From: Alphaproteobacteria bacterium | Lineage (GTDB): Bacteria > Pseudomonadota > Alphaproteobacteria > RF32 > CAG-239 | Assembly (NCBI GenBank): GCA_015062285.1 | Contig: SUUY01000004.1 | Span: forward strand, 1-64,000 | Length of the DNA stretch: 64,000 nt | Direction of reading: 5' to 3' | Shown here: positions 18,677 to 29,100 of the stretch, piece by piece | How positions within the stretch are numbered: position 1 is the first letter of the stretch | How the letters are laid out: each line of letters opens with the position of its first letter | Program-made: the position numbers and the translations under genes | The notes under the pieces: generated by a model | The model's input: only the letters and a program-made list of their open reading frames with translations | What the model was told of the DNA's origin: nothing | Database searches by the model: none

Positions 18677-19927
18677 ATGTTGAAACTATATAAATATTTT
18701 ATTTTAACTCTATGTGTATTAATAGCCGGATGTAATAACTTGCGAGATACCGTTGTTAAAAAGCTATCTGATGATAAACCATATTCAACATCGGTGCAAA
18801 AACCGACATATCCGAAAATACGCACACCTAAAGGAGCAGACAAACTTGATCTTGAGGTTCCTCTTCGTTGTTTTGTGAATTGGAACACACAACCTATGAT
18901 CTCGACAATTCCGTATAATTTACGTGCGTTTGATCTTGTAAGAAATGGAAACAATGACATTTTGCCTCGTTTTGAAGTAAATGGCTTTTCTTTTGACACG
19001 ATGCCGGCAGAAAAGGCTCTGCTAAAATTGACCAAAGAAGCAGATATAAAATTAGTAGCAAAAGATGCTCCTTATGCCAGCATATCGGCAGATAATCTTA
19101 GAGGAGAGCTTACAGAGGTTATTGATGTAATAACTGATGCCGCTGAAATATATTATGCTTATAATGCATCATCAAAAACACTAAGAATTAGCCGCAAAGC
19201 GAACTTTAGCTTATATGTTCCTCAATCCAGACCAATATTGTTGGCTATTTTAGATGTGTTAAGAGGTGCCGGCATAACAGAATTTACTGCCGACTTTGAT
19301 GACTATACAATAACTTTTGATGCAGATTTTGAATTAAAGAATCGAATATCCAATTTAATTGGATACTTTGAGGAAAATCCTATACTTATTGCTTACGATG
19401 TAAGAGTGTTTACGTTATATCCTCATAACAAGCAAGATGTTGACTGGCAAAGTTTATTTGGAACATTTAATGTTGATTCAGTAAAAAGTGCAAAAAGTGG
19501 TGTTCTCGGACGTATCCTTACTACATCTAATGACATAAACATCAATAGCTTAGATACCTTCCTTGGCGGAATGGCAAAAGTAGTCCCTATTGCCGAAGGA
19601 AAATTCATTGTTCCAAATCAGTGGTTTTCTCGTTTTGATATCGGCAAATGTGCAAATACTGCTTCTGTGGAAAGCCATTTATCTTTGCTTGCAAAATCTT
19701 CTTTTGAACAAGGTAACAAGATTTTTGCCAATATTACTTTAGAGGGAAAAAACGGCGAAATAACACAATTTGATATCAGAAATAAGTTGGGTGAAAATTT
19801 GCTGATAATCGGAATTCCAAATGAAATTTTTGGTATAGATTCTCCAAAATCAGAAACCATAGTTTTTATGGTTCCAAGAATCATAAAAACCCTAAAAACA
19901 ACAAAACATCTGGAAAATAATATGTAA
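18677..19927 (+). CDS. secretin-superfamily-like lipoprotein
   Basis: A 416-residue lipoprotein (LIAGC, Cys near 19). The layout resembles the N-terminal half of a PilN-type secretin. Residues about 95-175 match an N0/STN-type domain (MPAEKALLKLTKEADIKLV; VIDVITDAAEIYYAY). Residues about 180-235 resemble an N1 (secretin_N) domain (ILLAILDVLRGAGITEF). The C-terminus ends with a strand like the secretin VxxxPRI. At 416 residues it is shorter than the pilus secretin in this window (533), and the barrel-forming part looks reduced. It may be a separate outer membrane ring component or a degenerate secretin. Start codon directly follows the upstream stop. Confidence 0.6.
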   Translation: MLKLYKYFILTLCVLIAGCNNLRDTVVKKLSDDKPYSTSVQKPTYPKIRTPKGADKLDLEVPLRCFVNWNTQPMISTIPYNLRAFDLVRNGNNDILPRFEVNGFSFDTMPAEKALLKLTKEADIKLVAKDAPYASISADNLRGELTEVIDVITDAAEIYYAYNASSKTLRISRKANFSLYVPQSRPILLAILDVLRGAGITEFTADFDDYTITFDADFELKNRISNLIGYFEENPILIAYDVRVFTLYPHNKQDVDWQSLFGTFNVDSVKSAKSGVLGRILTTSNDININSLDTFLGGMAKVVPIAEGKFIVPNQWFSRFDIGKCANTASVESHLSLLAKSSFEQGNKIFANITLEGKNGEITQFDIRNKLGENLLIIGIPNEIFGIDSPKSETIVFMVPRIIKTLKTTKHLENNM

Positions 19928-19936
19928 GGAAGAAAA

Positions 19937-20650
19937 ATGGATATTGAGCAAACAACGCCTCAAAAACCGACTCTAAAAAAAATTAAAAGGCCTATAAACA
20001 GGATGCCTTTGCAACAAGCACCTTCTTTTGGTGCTGACGTTTCTACTCAAAAAAAAGAAACAGCGAATCCAATTATTAACAAGAATCCTTTCGTAGAAGA
20101 AGATCAAACAAGAAATATAACGCAAAATAATGAAGATAGTATTCCGGATGAAGCTTTTAATTTAGACAAGTTTCTTGATGAAGAGCAACTGCCTGCAGTT
20201 GCAGAAAGAAAATTAAAAACTGAAGAAACATCAGAAGAACAATTCGAATATGAATTCAATCAACAATCGCTTGATACAAACTACAGATCTAACAATTTAC
20301 CTAAAGGGATATTGCTTGTTGTCGGATTGTCGATACTATTTATTGGCGTGGTTATAGGAAAACTTTTTTTTAATAACACAAAAGTTGTCAGAAACGGATT
20401 ACAAGGTGTGGTTATAAACCAAGAAATACCTAAAGGGCGAGCTCGCTGCGGTGTAGCTGAAAGAAATCAAGGATGCGTCTTGTATATTATGAATCCCCAA
20501 CGACAAGATATGATTGCAAGAGACTTTTATGATCTGGCATCACAGGTTACAGGAAGACAACGATTTATCATAGAGACTGGTAATATGCGTTATTCAAATA
20601 CTAAAATACGCCCAGGTGATATTGTCCAATTAAATATTCCACCCTTGTAA
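19937..20650 (+). CDS. bitopic inner membrane protein, unknown
   Basis: A 237-residue protein. About 120 hydrophilic, acidic cytoplasmic residues precede one membrane helix (GILLVVGLSILFIGVVIG), followed by about 90 periplasmic residues that look folded and contain two Cys (RARCGVAERNQGCVLY), perhaps a disulfide. This is the topology of connector proteins that link cytoplasmic parts of a secretion machine to an outer ring, and the neighbour upstream is secretin-like. No family match recognised. GGAAG precedes the ATG. It converges on virB11, with only 29 bp between the two stops and no clear terminator hairpin. Confidence 0.6.
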   Translation: MDIEQTTPQKPTLKKIKRPINRMPLQQAPSFGADVSTQKKETANPIINKNPFVEEDQTRNITQNNEDSIPDEAFNLDKFLDEEQLPAVAERKLKTEETSEEQFEYEFNQQSLDTNYRSNNLPKGILLVVGLSILFIGVVIGKLFFNNTKVVRNGLQGVVINQEIPKGRARCGVAERNQGCVLYIMNPQRQDMIARDFYDLASQVTGRQRFIIETGNMRYSNTKIRPGDIVQLNIPPL

Positions 20651-20679
20651 CCAAAATCCCAGCAATATTTCAAATTTTA

Positions 20680-21648
20680 TTATGTGACCTCGGTAACAGC
20701 ACGTAGGTTTCCATCTCTGTTAATTTGTACTACTCTTAGTTTTTGATGCATCTCTTCGATAGTTTTTTTGCGGTCTATCGTAGGGTATGTGTGAAGAATA
20801 CGATCTGTGAACGCTTGATATGCGGCTTCTGAACTTTCTGCATGAATTGTAGCAAGGCAATTATCATGTCCCGATCCCATAAGTTCCCATATTGCCCCTG
20901 CATTTCCGGTAGATATTTCGCCTCCTATTATTGCATCAGGGGTGAAACGAACAACTAAGTCAATTATTTTAGCGTAGGTTAAAGCATTCGTTTGCTCTGT
21001 TCTAGATAATGTAATATGAACACGATTTGGATGAGGAACAATAAGCTCCCTTGTATCTTCAATAGTTAAAATTCGTTTGTTTATATCTAAAATTTTAAGT
21101 AAATTGTTTAAGAAGGTGGTCTTTCCTGTTGCTGTGGCTCCAGAAACAAGAATGTGGTCTCCACGCTTAATACTTAAAAGCAAACGTTCATATGGATCTT
21201 CAGGCGACTTAATATCCTTCAAAGGATTTATCTTGTGCAATCTTTCTCCTTGCATCAAGCCATAATCGCCCAAGCCAAAAGAAACGTCATCAGAATGAAC
21301 TCTGATTGTAAGAGCTATGCCACCGGTAAGATCATCGTTATCATACATAACATTTCGCCCACAAATAGCAGAGAAACGATGTTCACCGGGAATTGTAGCA
21401 TATACAACCGGATTTCCTTCAGTAGGGTCAAATGGCAACTCATAGGTGTTTGCAATAATGTATAAAAGATCTGTTAAGTATTCTTTTGTAAGTTTTTCAT
21501 CTTTATACATAACCCAAGGATAAGCTCGTTTTCCACGCAGTCTTAGCCATATCTGCCCAGATCTGTTAATTGCCACCTCCTCAATATTATCTTGGTTGTA
21601 CCAATAAGATAAAGGACGCAACACAGATTCTAAAACTGTAAAACTCAT
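20680..21648 (-). CDS. virB11: VirB11-type T4SS ATPase
   Basis: A 322-residue hexameric traffic ATPase of normal VirB11 length. Walker A is GATATGKT at residues 170-177. The VirB11-typical TIEDTRELIVPHPNRV follows, then the Asp-box region FTPDAIIGGE and the His box GHDNCLATIHAESS. An N-terminal domain occupies residues 1-140. VirB11 works at the base of the secretion channel with VirB4 and switches it between pilus building and substrate transfer. The start at 21648 is preceded by AGGAG and lies nine bases after the VirB10-like stop. Last gene of the long minus-strand T4SS run. Confidence 0.93.
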   Translation of the reverse strand: MSFTVLESVLRPLSYWYNQDNIEEVAINRSGQIWLRLRGKRAYPWVMYKDEKLTKEYLTDLLYIIANTYELPFDPTEGNPVVYATIPGEHRFSAICGRNVMYDNDDLTGGIALTIRVHSDDVSFGLGDYGLMQGERLHKINPLKDIKSPEDPYERLLLSIKRGDHILVSGATATGKTTFLNNLLKILDINKRILTIEDTRELIVPHPNRVHITLSRTEQTNALTYAKIIDLVVRFTPDAIIGGEISTGNAGAIWELMGSGHDNCLATIHAESSEAAYQAFTDRILHTYPTIDRKKTIEEMHQKLRVVQINRDGNLRAVTEVT

Positions 21649-21657
21649 TTTAATCTC

Positions 21658-24600
21658 CTAGAATAGAGCCGGTATGGCATTATCACTATTTTTCTTGCTT
21701 CCTGAGTTGGTTGATGGCGTTGCAGGAGCAACTGTCGATGTCGATGATGGCGGTGGAGGCGGTGGTGCTATATAAGGCGCACTTTTTTTGTTTTTCTTAC
21801 TACTTGTGTCATCAATCAAAGCAACATTTTGTGCTTCTTCAACATCAGCTCCGGCGTCATACACAACATCGCCTCCTGACGACACCGATGTTCCCGGTTG
21901 CGGTGTAGGACCGTCTTTTAGAGATCCTCCCTTTGTGTCATCAAGCAATATTGTTGGTTTATCTGCTTGGAACTTGGCACTTTCCTCGCTATCTCTTTCT
22001 ACCGAACGCAACCACAAATCTGAATTTGGAAATACTATAATCCTTGTACCTGCGGGAATATATGTAAGAGGTTTAATATTTGACTTATCGGCCAAAATCT
22101 CATCAAACACCTGATTCATTTCATTTATGAAATTTTCTCGTGCATCATTAGCTGCTTGCTGACGAGGAGATTCATTTTCACCATCATTATCATCACTTGG
22201 AGCCATGAAGTATGACGTTGCACTTGTTAAACTGCTGGTCATGATAGGAAGTGTGTATTTCTTAAATAATTGCTGATCAACATACCCCAAAGCACCTCCT
22301 CGCCCTTGCGCATCTGCTGTAAGTGCCTGAAACACAAATATTGATCCATCAGGACGAATTAAGCGCTCCCATGAAATTTGCACTCTTGCAGATTCTGAAG
22401 TGCTTTCTGCACTGGCCGAAACACCGCCTAAACTACCAATCAATCGGCTTCCGGCAGGAATTATTACGTTTCTGCCTTCTTCAGCATATACGTTTCTTTC
22501 CACAAAAGCAGTTATCGGAGCAGGATTGTTAGAATCGATAGCTCTTGCTATGACGGCAGGAATCGGTTTATCCGAAAATATCATCTCACTCATATCTACA
22601 CGCCACGAAGAAATTACCTTATTAATTCCTTGTTCTGACCAATCTTTCTGCATACCATCAAAGGCTTCTTTTCGTATGCCACTGCTTATTTTTCCAACGC
22701 TTATATTTTTTCTGCGTTCGGCCATTGCGGCATCTAAAGCCGCTTGACGGGCTGGATCATATCTTTCTCCCGGTCCATATCCACCCCCAGGACCTAAATT
22801 GCTAGGAGTTCCGGCTCCTGTTCCATATGCTCCTCCGTCACCAAAAGTTCCCGGAGGAACAAACATACCCGAAGAGCTAGGACGATCTGTCTCTTTAATT
22901 CCTATCAGATTACCGTCATCATCAATAACTAACCCGTCAGGCATTAATCTCCCCACGGTAATTCCTTCCTTATTAACAACCCTATGGTCTTCCATAATAT
23001 CACCCAAATATTCGCCATCAGGTGTTAGAGCAATACCCAACGATTTCTTATATGTTCCTTTTTCCAACAATTTCAATGCCGGAGAAATATCCTCTTCTTT
23101 ATCAACTACCTCAGTAGGTAATGGAGCTTTCTCGTACCAATTTTTTCCTATGCCACCAATAATATTACCATTACCATCAACAGCTTCACCGGATTCATTT
23201 ATTTTACCTATAACTTTATTATTCGCGTCAAGCACATTGCCATCATCATCGGTAACTCCTATTAAATTTCCATCCTTGTCAAAAACATTGTGCTTTTGCT
23301 CGATTAAATTTTCTTTATCTTTTGATAGAGGTTGAATTAAATTTCCGTTTTCATCAACAATATTTCCGTTTTCGTCAAGGTAGCCGATAAAGTTTCCATC
23401 TTTGTCAAACATCATTTTTCTATCTGATGATGATATATTGCTATAGTACTGCAACGGATATGCTTGGGCTATCTTTTCTCCCTTAGAGTTGCTAACATTG
23501 CCGACTTTATCCAGCGTTCCTACAACTTCATTATTAAAATTTATAACTTTCCCATCTAATCTTAAAGAACCAAGAATCAAGCGAGACTTGTCTCTTATAT
23601 TATAATCTCTGGATCCTCGAGCAACAACCTCTCCTTTCTTGTCGACAACAAATCCTCTGTCTATTTGCCCTAAGTACTGATTATTAAAATCAACAACACT
23701 ACCGTTACGATTGATATAGCCAACAACATTATCGTCAAAATCGTAGACATACATATCAAACAAAGCATATCCTATTTTATCTTTGTTTTTTATAACATAT
23801 CCTTCAAAATTTACCGATCCGATATCTTCCTGCTTATCGTCAAAAACAATTCCTTCTTCATTTACTAATCCCAACAATTTATTATCTAAACCAAAGGCGA
23901 AACGATAATCAAAAACAGCACCTAAAGGAAGTCCTGATGATGAATTTACATTACCATTAGGTTGTTGATATCCTATTGTTTGATTGTCTTTGTTTATAAT
24001 CTGACCATCAAGCACGCTTCGTCCGATAATTTTATCATTAAAATCCATAACAGTAGAATACGAAACTTTACGGCCCAAAATCTTTCCATTGCCATCAAGC
24101 AAATAGCCTTTACGATTCATGCACCCCAACTGTCCGTTATCAACATTATATGCATAACCGTCTAAATTAGCGAATCCGATTATTCGTCCTGAGAAATCAA
24201 TAACAGGTCCTCGTGTAACCATATGGGCAATATTAGCTCCGCTATCACTAATAACATAACCATTACCAAGCGTTCGACCCAAATATGTTCCTCGATGATT
24301 GCGAATATCTCCTCTGGGTGTTAAAACACCAACAAAATCACAATTATTATTTACAGATGCTCCATAAGCTGTGATATTTCCAATAACCAGGCCATTATTA
24401 TCAACAACCAAGTTCCTATCATAAATTTTGCCGATTTTTGTTCCGTTTAATTTGCTTACATCACCCAGAATGTCGACGTATCCTAATAAATTTCCGCTAA
24501 AGTCCAATATCACACCGTCATCATAAGACATTCCTATTCGAGGACTATAATTTACACTATTTAGCTCCTCAGTAGCCACCAACGAATTATCCGGTATTAT

Positions 24601-26157
24601 TTTAGCAAAAATCTGTTTTGATGTATCTAAAAGTAAATTTTCTTCAGATTTTACTCCAAATAATTTATTATTAAAAAATGCGAAAAACTCTGAAACAATA
24701 TTCTTTCCAAGAAGATGCTTTTGCGTATCAAGAACATACCCTCCGCCTACAATATCACCTATTTTATTTCCGGACGAAGACAAAGCCTTGCCGTCAAGCC
24801 CAATTGACGCAACGTATGTTCCGTTAGGAGTATATATGCCTCCCAGAGCAACATTTTCGCCAACTAACATTCCTTCTTGGTTAAAAACAAAACCTTGAGA
24901 TGACACAGAAAGGCTGGTATCATTATCTGTTATTTGACCATTAATACCAGGAACACCTAACACTTTATTTTTAGCGTCAAATACTATTCCATCTGTAGCA
25001 ACGGCACCAATCTCTCTGCCTGAAAGATCAAAGGCCTTATTCCCCACCATCTGACCTATAGGCGTACCACCTAAGGATATTATCGTTCCGTTACTTAGGG
25101 CATGCCCTCGAAGTTCTCCTTTATAATCAAAAACAGGACCTGTCTTGCTAATTTTACCGATAAGTCGCCCCTTATCATCAAAAACAACACCTCCTGCTCC
25201 TACGCTATAAGACTTCTCTTGAGCTCTCGCAATATATCCTTCCGGAAGCAATCTTCCTAAATATCTTCCTCTTAAATCTGTAGCGGTTGCGCCAAAGCTT
25301 ATACCATATCCGATATTAGAAGAATTGCTATCGTCAACAATGCTTCCGTCAGCTCTTATTTTTCCGATTATATTGTCAGCATTAACAACTTCGCCGTTAT
25401 ATGTTATAATGCCAATATATTTTCCATTATTATCAAAAGCATATCCGGTATTCACAATATGTCCTATTATGCCGTTTTTGGCATCAAAAGCATAACCGTT
25501 AGCTTTTATATGCCCGATAACCTCAGAATCAAAATTTGAAACTTCTCCGCCCGGCACAACGCTTCCAATAAAATCACCCTGCAAAGAGACAACCATTTTT
25601 GAAGAAATAAGCCTTCCGGAAAGAACATATTCGTCATCAACTTTGCGATAAGCATAACCATCTGGCGTAATCAAACCAAGCTTTTGCCCATTTAGGTTAA
25701 CAAATGCGCCATCTCCGGACACTCTACCAACAATGCTACCTTTATCGCCATAAACAATTCCGGGAAAAACGATACCGCCAATAACATCAAAAAGCTCGTT
25801 TACCACTAAACCATTAGGAAGTGCTCTTCCTACCACTTGACCGGAAGGTAATCGAATAGCTCCATCGTTGCCAACCTTACCTAGTAATCTAGCATCATTA
25901 CCTATAGCAATACCTTGGGGAACAACGCCGCCTATTAACTTTCCTTTAAAATCAACGATCAAACTATCTGCGGTAATATTACCTATAAGTTGATTTTCAA
26001 AACCTACGACCTTACCATCGGGAATAACTTTTCCGATAACAGCACCGTTAAAATCTATTGCCGTAATCTCTTGAGCTTCAGCAGAAACCACGCAAGACAA
26101 CATTGCCAATCCCACGTTGGCAATAAAATAAAAAGTCTTTAGCAGTCTTAATCTCAA
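21658..26157 (-). CDS. virB10: VirB10-like protein: signal peptide, long repeat array and C-terminal VirB10/TrbI domain
   Basis: A 1499-residue exported protein. Start is TTG 26157, eight bases after GGAGG. A cleavable signal peptide (cut near AEAQ) replaces the usual VirB10 cytoplasmic part and anchor. Residues about 30-1120 are a tandem array with a period near 17 (pattern DGxVVDxxGxxIGxVxx), likely a beta-solenoid. Residues about 1175-1420 match the VirB10/TrbI outer membrane domain: PITAFVERNVYAEEGRNV, IIPAGSRLIG, ARVQISWERLIRPDG, GGALGYVDQQLFKKY. A Pro-rich tail ends the protein. VirB10 bridges inner and outer membranes; here the inner-membrane part appears to be on the preceding gene, whose stop lies two bases upstream. 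Confidence 0.85.
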   Translation of the reverse strand: MRLRLLKTFYFIANVGLAMLSCVVSAEAQEITAIDFNGAVIGKVIPDGKVVGFENQLIGNITADSLIVDFKGKLIGGVVPQGIAIGNDARLLGKVGNDGAIRLPSGQVVGRALPNGLVVNELFDVIGGIVFPGIVYGDKGSIVGRVSGDGAFVNLNGQKLGLITPDGYAYRKVDDEYVLSGRLISSKMVVSLQGDFIGSVVPGGEVSNFDSEVIGHIKANGYAFDAKNGIIGHIVNTGYAFDNNGKYIGIITYNGEVVNADNIIGKIRADGSIVDDSNSSNIGYGISFGATATDLRGRYLGRLLPEGYIARAQEKSYSVGAGGVVFDDKGRLIGKISKTGPVFDYKGELRGHALSNGTIISLGGTPIGQMVGNKAFDLSGREIGAVATDGIVFDAKNKVLGVPGINGQITDNDTSLSVSSQGFVFNQEGMLVGENVALGGIYTPNGTYVASIGLDGKALSSSGNKIGDIVGGGYVLDTQKHLLGKNIVSEFFAFFNNKLFGVKSEENLLLDTSKQIFAKIIPDNSLVATEELNSVNYSPRIGMSYDDGVILDFSGNLLGYVDILGDVSKLNGTKIGKIYDRNLVVDNNGLVIGNITAYGASVNNNCDFVGVLTPRGDIRNHRGTYLGRTLGNGYVISDSGANIAHMVTRGPVIDFSGRIIGFANLDGYAYNVDNGQLGCMNRKGYLLDGNGKILGRKVSYSTVMDFNDKIIGRSVLDGQIINKDNQTIGYQQPNGNVNSSSGLPLGAVFDYRFAFGLDNKLLGLVNEEGIVFDDKQEDIGSVNFEGYVIKNKDKIGYALFDMYVYDFDDNVVGYINRNGSVVDFNNQYLGQIDRGFVVDKKGEVVARGSRDYNIRDKSRLILGSLRLDGKVINFNNEVVGTLDKVGNVSNSKGEKIAQAYPLQYYSNISSSDRKMMFDKDGNFIGYLDENGNIVDENGNLIQPLSKDKENLIEQKHNVFDKDGNLIGVTDDDGNVLDANNKVIGKINESGEAVDGNGNIIGGIGKNWYEKAPLPTEVVDKEEDISPALKLLEKGTYKKSLGIALTPDGEYLGDIMEDHRVVNKEGITVGRLMPDGLVIDDDGNLIGIKETDRPSSSGMFVPPGTFGDGGAYGTGAGTPSNLGPGGGYGPGERYDPARQAALDAAMAERRKNISVGKISSGIRKEAFDGMQKDWSEQGINKVISSWRVDMSEMIFSDKPIPAVIARAIDSNNPAPITAFVERNVYAEEGRNVIIPAGSRLIGSLGGVSASAESTSESARVQISWERLIRPDGSIFVFQALTADAQGRGGALGYVDQQLFKKYTLPIMTSSLTSATSYFMAPSDDNDGENESPRQQAANDARENFINEMNQVFDEILADKSNIKPLTYIPAGTRIIVFPNSDLWLRSVERDSEESAKFQADKPTILLDDTKGGSLKDGPTPQPGTSVSSGGDVVYDAGADVEEAQNVALIDDTSSKKNKKSAPYIAPPPPPPSSTSTVAPATPSTNSGSKKNSDNAIPALF

Positions 26158-26159
26158 TG

Positions 26160-29100
26160 TTAATTCCTCCGATTTTTAGCTAATTCCGGCAGGACATAGC
26201 CCGAAAGTTTTTTATCAAGATTTATGAAGGAACCGTTGCTTTTTATTCTTCCAATAACTTTTCCTTCAGCATCTATAACACTTCCATCATAGGCCAAGCG
26301 TCCTTTATATTTACCATCATTTCCTAATATGGTTGACCCTATTTTATATGTTTTACCGACAATCTCATTTTGATTATTTAGAACCAATCCACTTGAAATA
26401 ACTTTACCAACGATAGTACCATTAGATGATTTTATTGTTCCATCAAAATTAACATAACCCACAACTTTATCCTTGTTATCAATGACGATATCGCCACTAA
26501 GAACCTCGCCGATAAGTTTTCCGGAAGAGCTCAAAACATTACCATCCGGCAAAGCTCTACCTATCACAACATTAGAATGATCCACCACACTGCCATCCGG
26601 AGCCACTACTCCTATCAAATCGCCGCCAAAATCGATGACAGAACCACGGTATACAAGGCTAAGATTAGCATCGGTTGAACCACCTGGCAAAATAGCAGTT
26701 ATAACAACACCTTTAGTATTGGAAACATCTCCTAACGAATTAAGCATTCCGCCATAATTCCCCCAAATATCCACCATAATACCTTCTGATATTATTTCCC
26801 CAATTGTTTTTCCTTGAGAATCTATAACCTTAGCATCATGAGTACTATAACCGGATACAATTCCTTCGCCATTTATCACCTTTCCTGATGCTGTGGCGTA
26901 TCCCAAATATGATCCGTCATAACCTATTGCCGAACCTGTTTTTACTATCGCTCCATTGTATTCTTCACGAAGGTTATAATATTTTCCATCAGCATTAATT
27001 GTTCCTAAAATATCACCATAGCGATTAACAACTTTGCCACTTCCGTCAGAGAAGCCTTCAATTTCGTTTTTAATATTAACAACTTCGCCTTTAGGGATTA
27101 TTTTAGCTATTTTATTTCCATAGAACCCTATTCCATCATTTTTTATTTTTCCTTGAGAAACACCATCAGAATTATATATTTCTCCGTCTGCAAACAAACG
27201 TCCTATTACCTCTCCTTTAGCATCGCCAATGGTTGTTTCCCCGTTATATATCGAACCTGAAATTTTATTATTTTTATCCAGCAATAACCCGGAAGCTGAT
27301 AAACTAAGCTTTGATTTTCCGGAAGATCTAATCTGAGCATCACTGTCCAAATGTCCCAGATATTTACCATTAAAATCGAAACCATATTGACTTCCTAATG
27401 ATTTTCCTATGTAGGCTCCTTTACCATTAAATACGTCTCCATACAACCCCACACATCCTACAGCTTTTCCGACATTATTTATGACAATGTTATTTGAGTT
27501 TACTTTGCCTAAAAATTTACCATCATAATCAACAGCAACGCCTTCATATGGAGTATGAGCTATAAACTCACCATTTTCATTTAAAACACTGCCATCAGGA
27601 TTAACGCACCCGACATATTTTCCATTAAAATCTTTCACAATCCCTGATGAATCTATTACACCCGCAACCTGGCAATCATTATATAGCACTTGTCCTGTTG
27701 GAATTATTTTTCCGACTTGCGCCCCTTCTTCATCTAAAACGATTGCTTCCGGTGTGATTTTTAACCCTTCATCTGAATTATTCTTTTTTATAAGCCCATC
27801 ACTGTCCAAATATCCTAATTGCTTGCAACCAAAACCGACAACAGCACCACCTTTTACCATTTTAGCAACAATCTTTGCTCCTGTGATATCTTTAACAATT
27901 CCACCGGAAGCAACCTTGCCCAGAACAACTCCTTTTTCATTAACGATACTACCATCATTACTTACTTTACCAAGCAATTTACCTTGAGGAGTAATAGGCA
28001 GGTAATTAACATTAACCAAAGAACCAATAATTTGGCCGTTGGAAAGAATAATTTGACCATCGGCTCCAACTGTGCCTATAACATTGCCATTTATATCGCG
28101 TATTACGCCATTTTCATCAGAATATCCGATAATGTTTCCATTCTCATCAAGAATAAGATTTCCTTCAGCGCCTACTCGACCTATAATATTCCCATTCGTG
28201 TCAACTATTGTTCCGTCAGAATTCATTTTGCCGATAACCTTACCGGAAAAATCTCTTACATTACCATTTTCATCAACATACCCGATAACATTTCCGTCTG
28301 CATCATACGCTAAACGAGATTTGGGGCCAACTTTCGCTCCCTCAATTGAATCTGCTTTTGTAATATTTCCGTCATTATCCGCAGATCCTACTATATTACC
28401 ATCTTTGTCTACGACTGTACCGTCTGGCATAATAACGCCGATAACATTTCCTTCAGCATCAACAGCCACCTTTCCGGGAGAGCTTGTTTTTCCAATAACA
28501 TTTCCACTCAGATCAACTACCCTTCCATCCGGCAAAACACGCCCTATTATATTCCCGTTTGCATCAACAACAGTTCCATCAGGCATTACTCTGCCGATAA
28601 CGTTTCCATTTTCATCATATACCAAACCAGAATCAACAATCTTTCCTATTGTTTTTCCGTTTAAATCGACAACCGTACCATCCGGTAAAACTTTTCCTAT
28701 TACATTGCCATCAACATCGACAACAGTTCCATCAGGATTAGCATATCCTATCAAATTTCCAAACTCATCATATACTGCTTTTCTGTTTTCAGCTATGCCT
28801 AAAATATTTCCATCGGCATCAATAGCCATGCCATCATTATCGACACGCCCTATTATATTTCCAGCTTCGTCTTTTATATAACCATCTTCATCTGCAAGCC
28901 CGATAACCTTACCATCTGGCCCGATAATTTTTCTGACAGCCTTAAAACTTTTATCTTCTTGCGTAGTGTTTGATTTATCAGGCATCTCACAAATTGTGCA
29001 ATCTTCTTTGGCAACTGCAGACCCAGTAACAGCTACTTTAGCTGATTTAACATTTGCCTGCCCCAAACTAATTTCATACCACGATATTATAAAGTTGTTT

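Noticed and set aside
20651..20679. Terminator between the convergent genes
   Set aside because: The 29-bp gap has no visible stem with a T-run.
27754..28881. Long plus-strand frames opposite the repeat protein
   Set aside because: They are antisense to the Asp/Gly/Val repeats and mirror the repeat period; no start signals.
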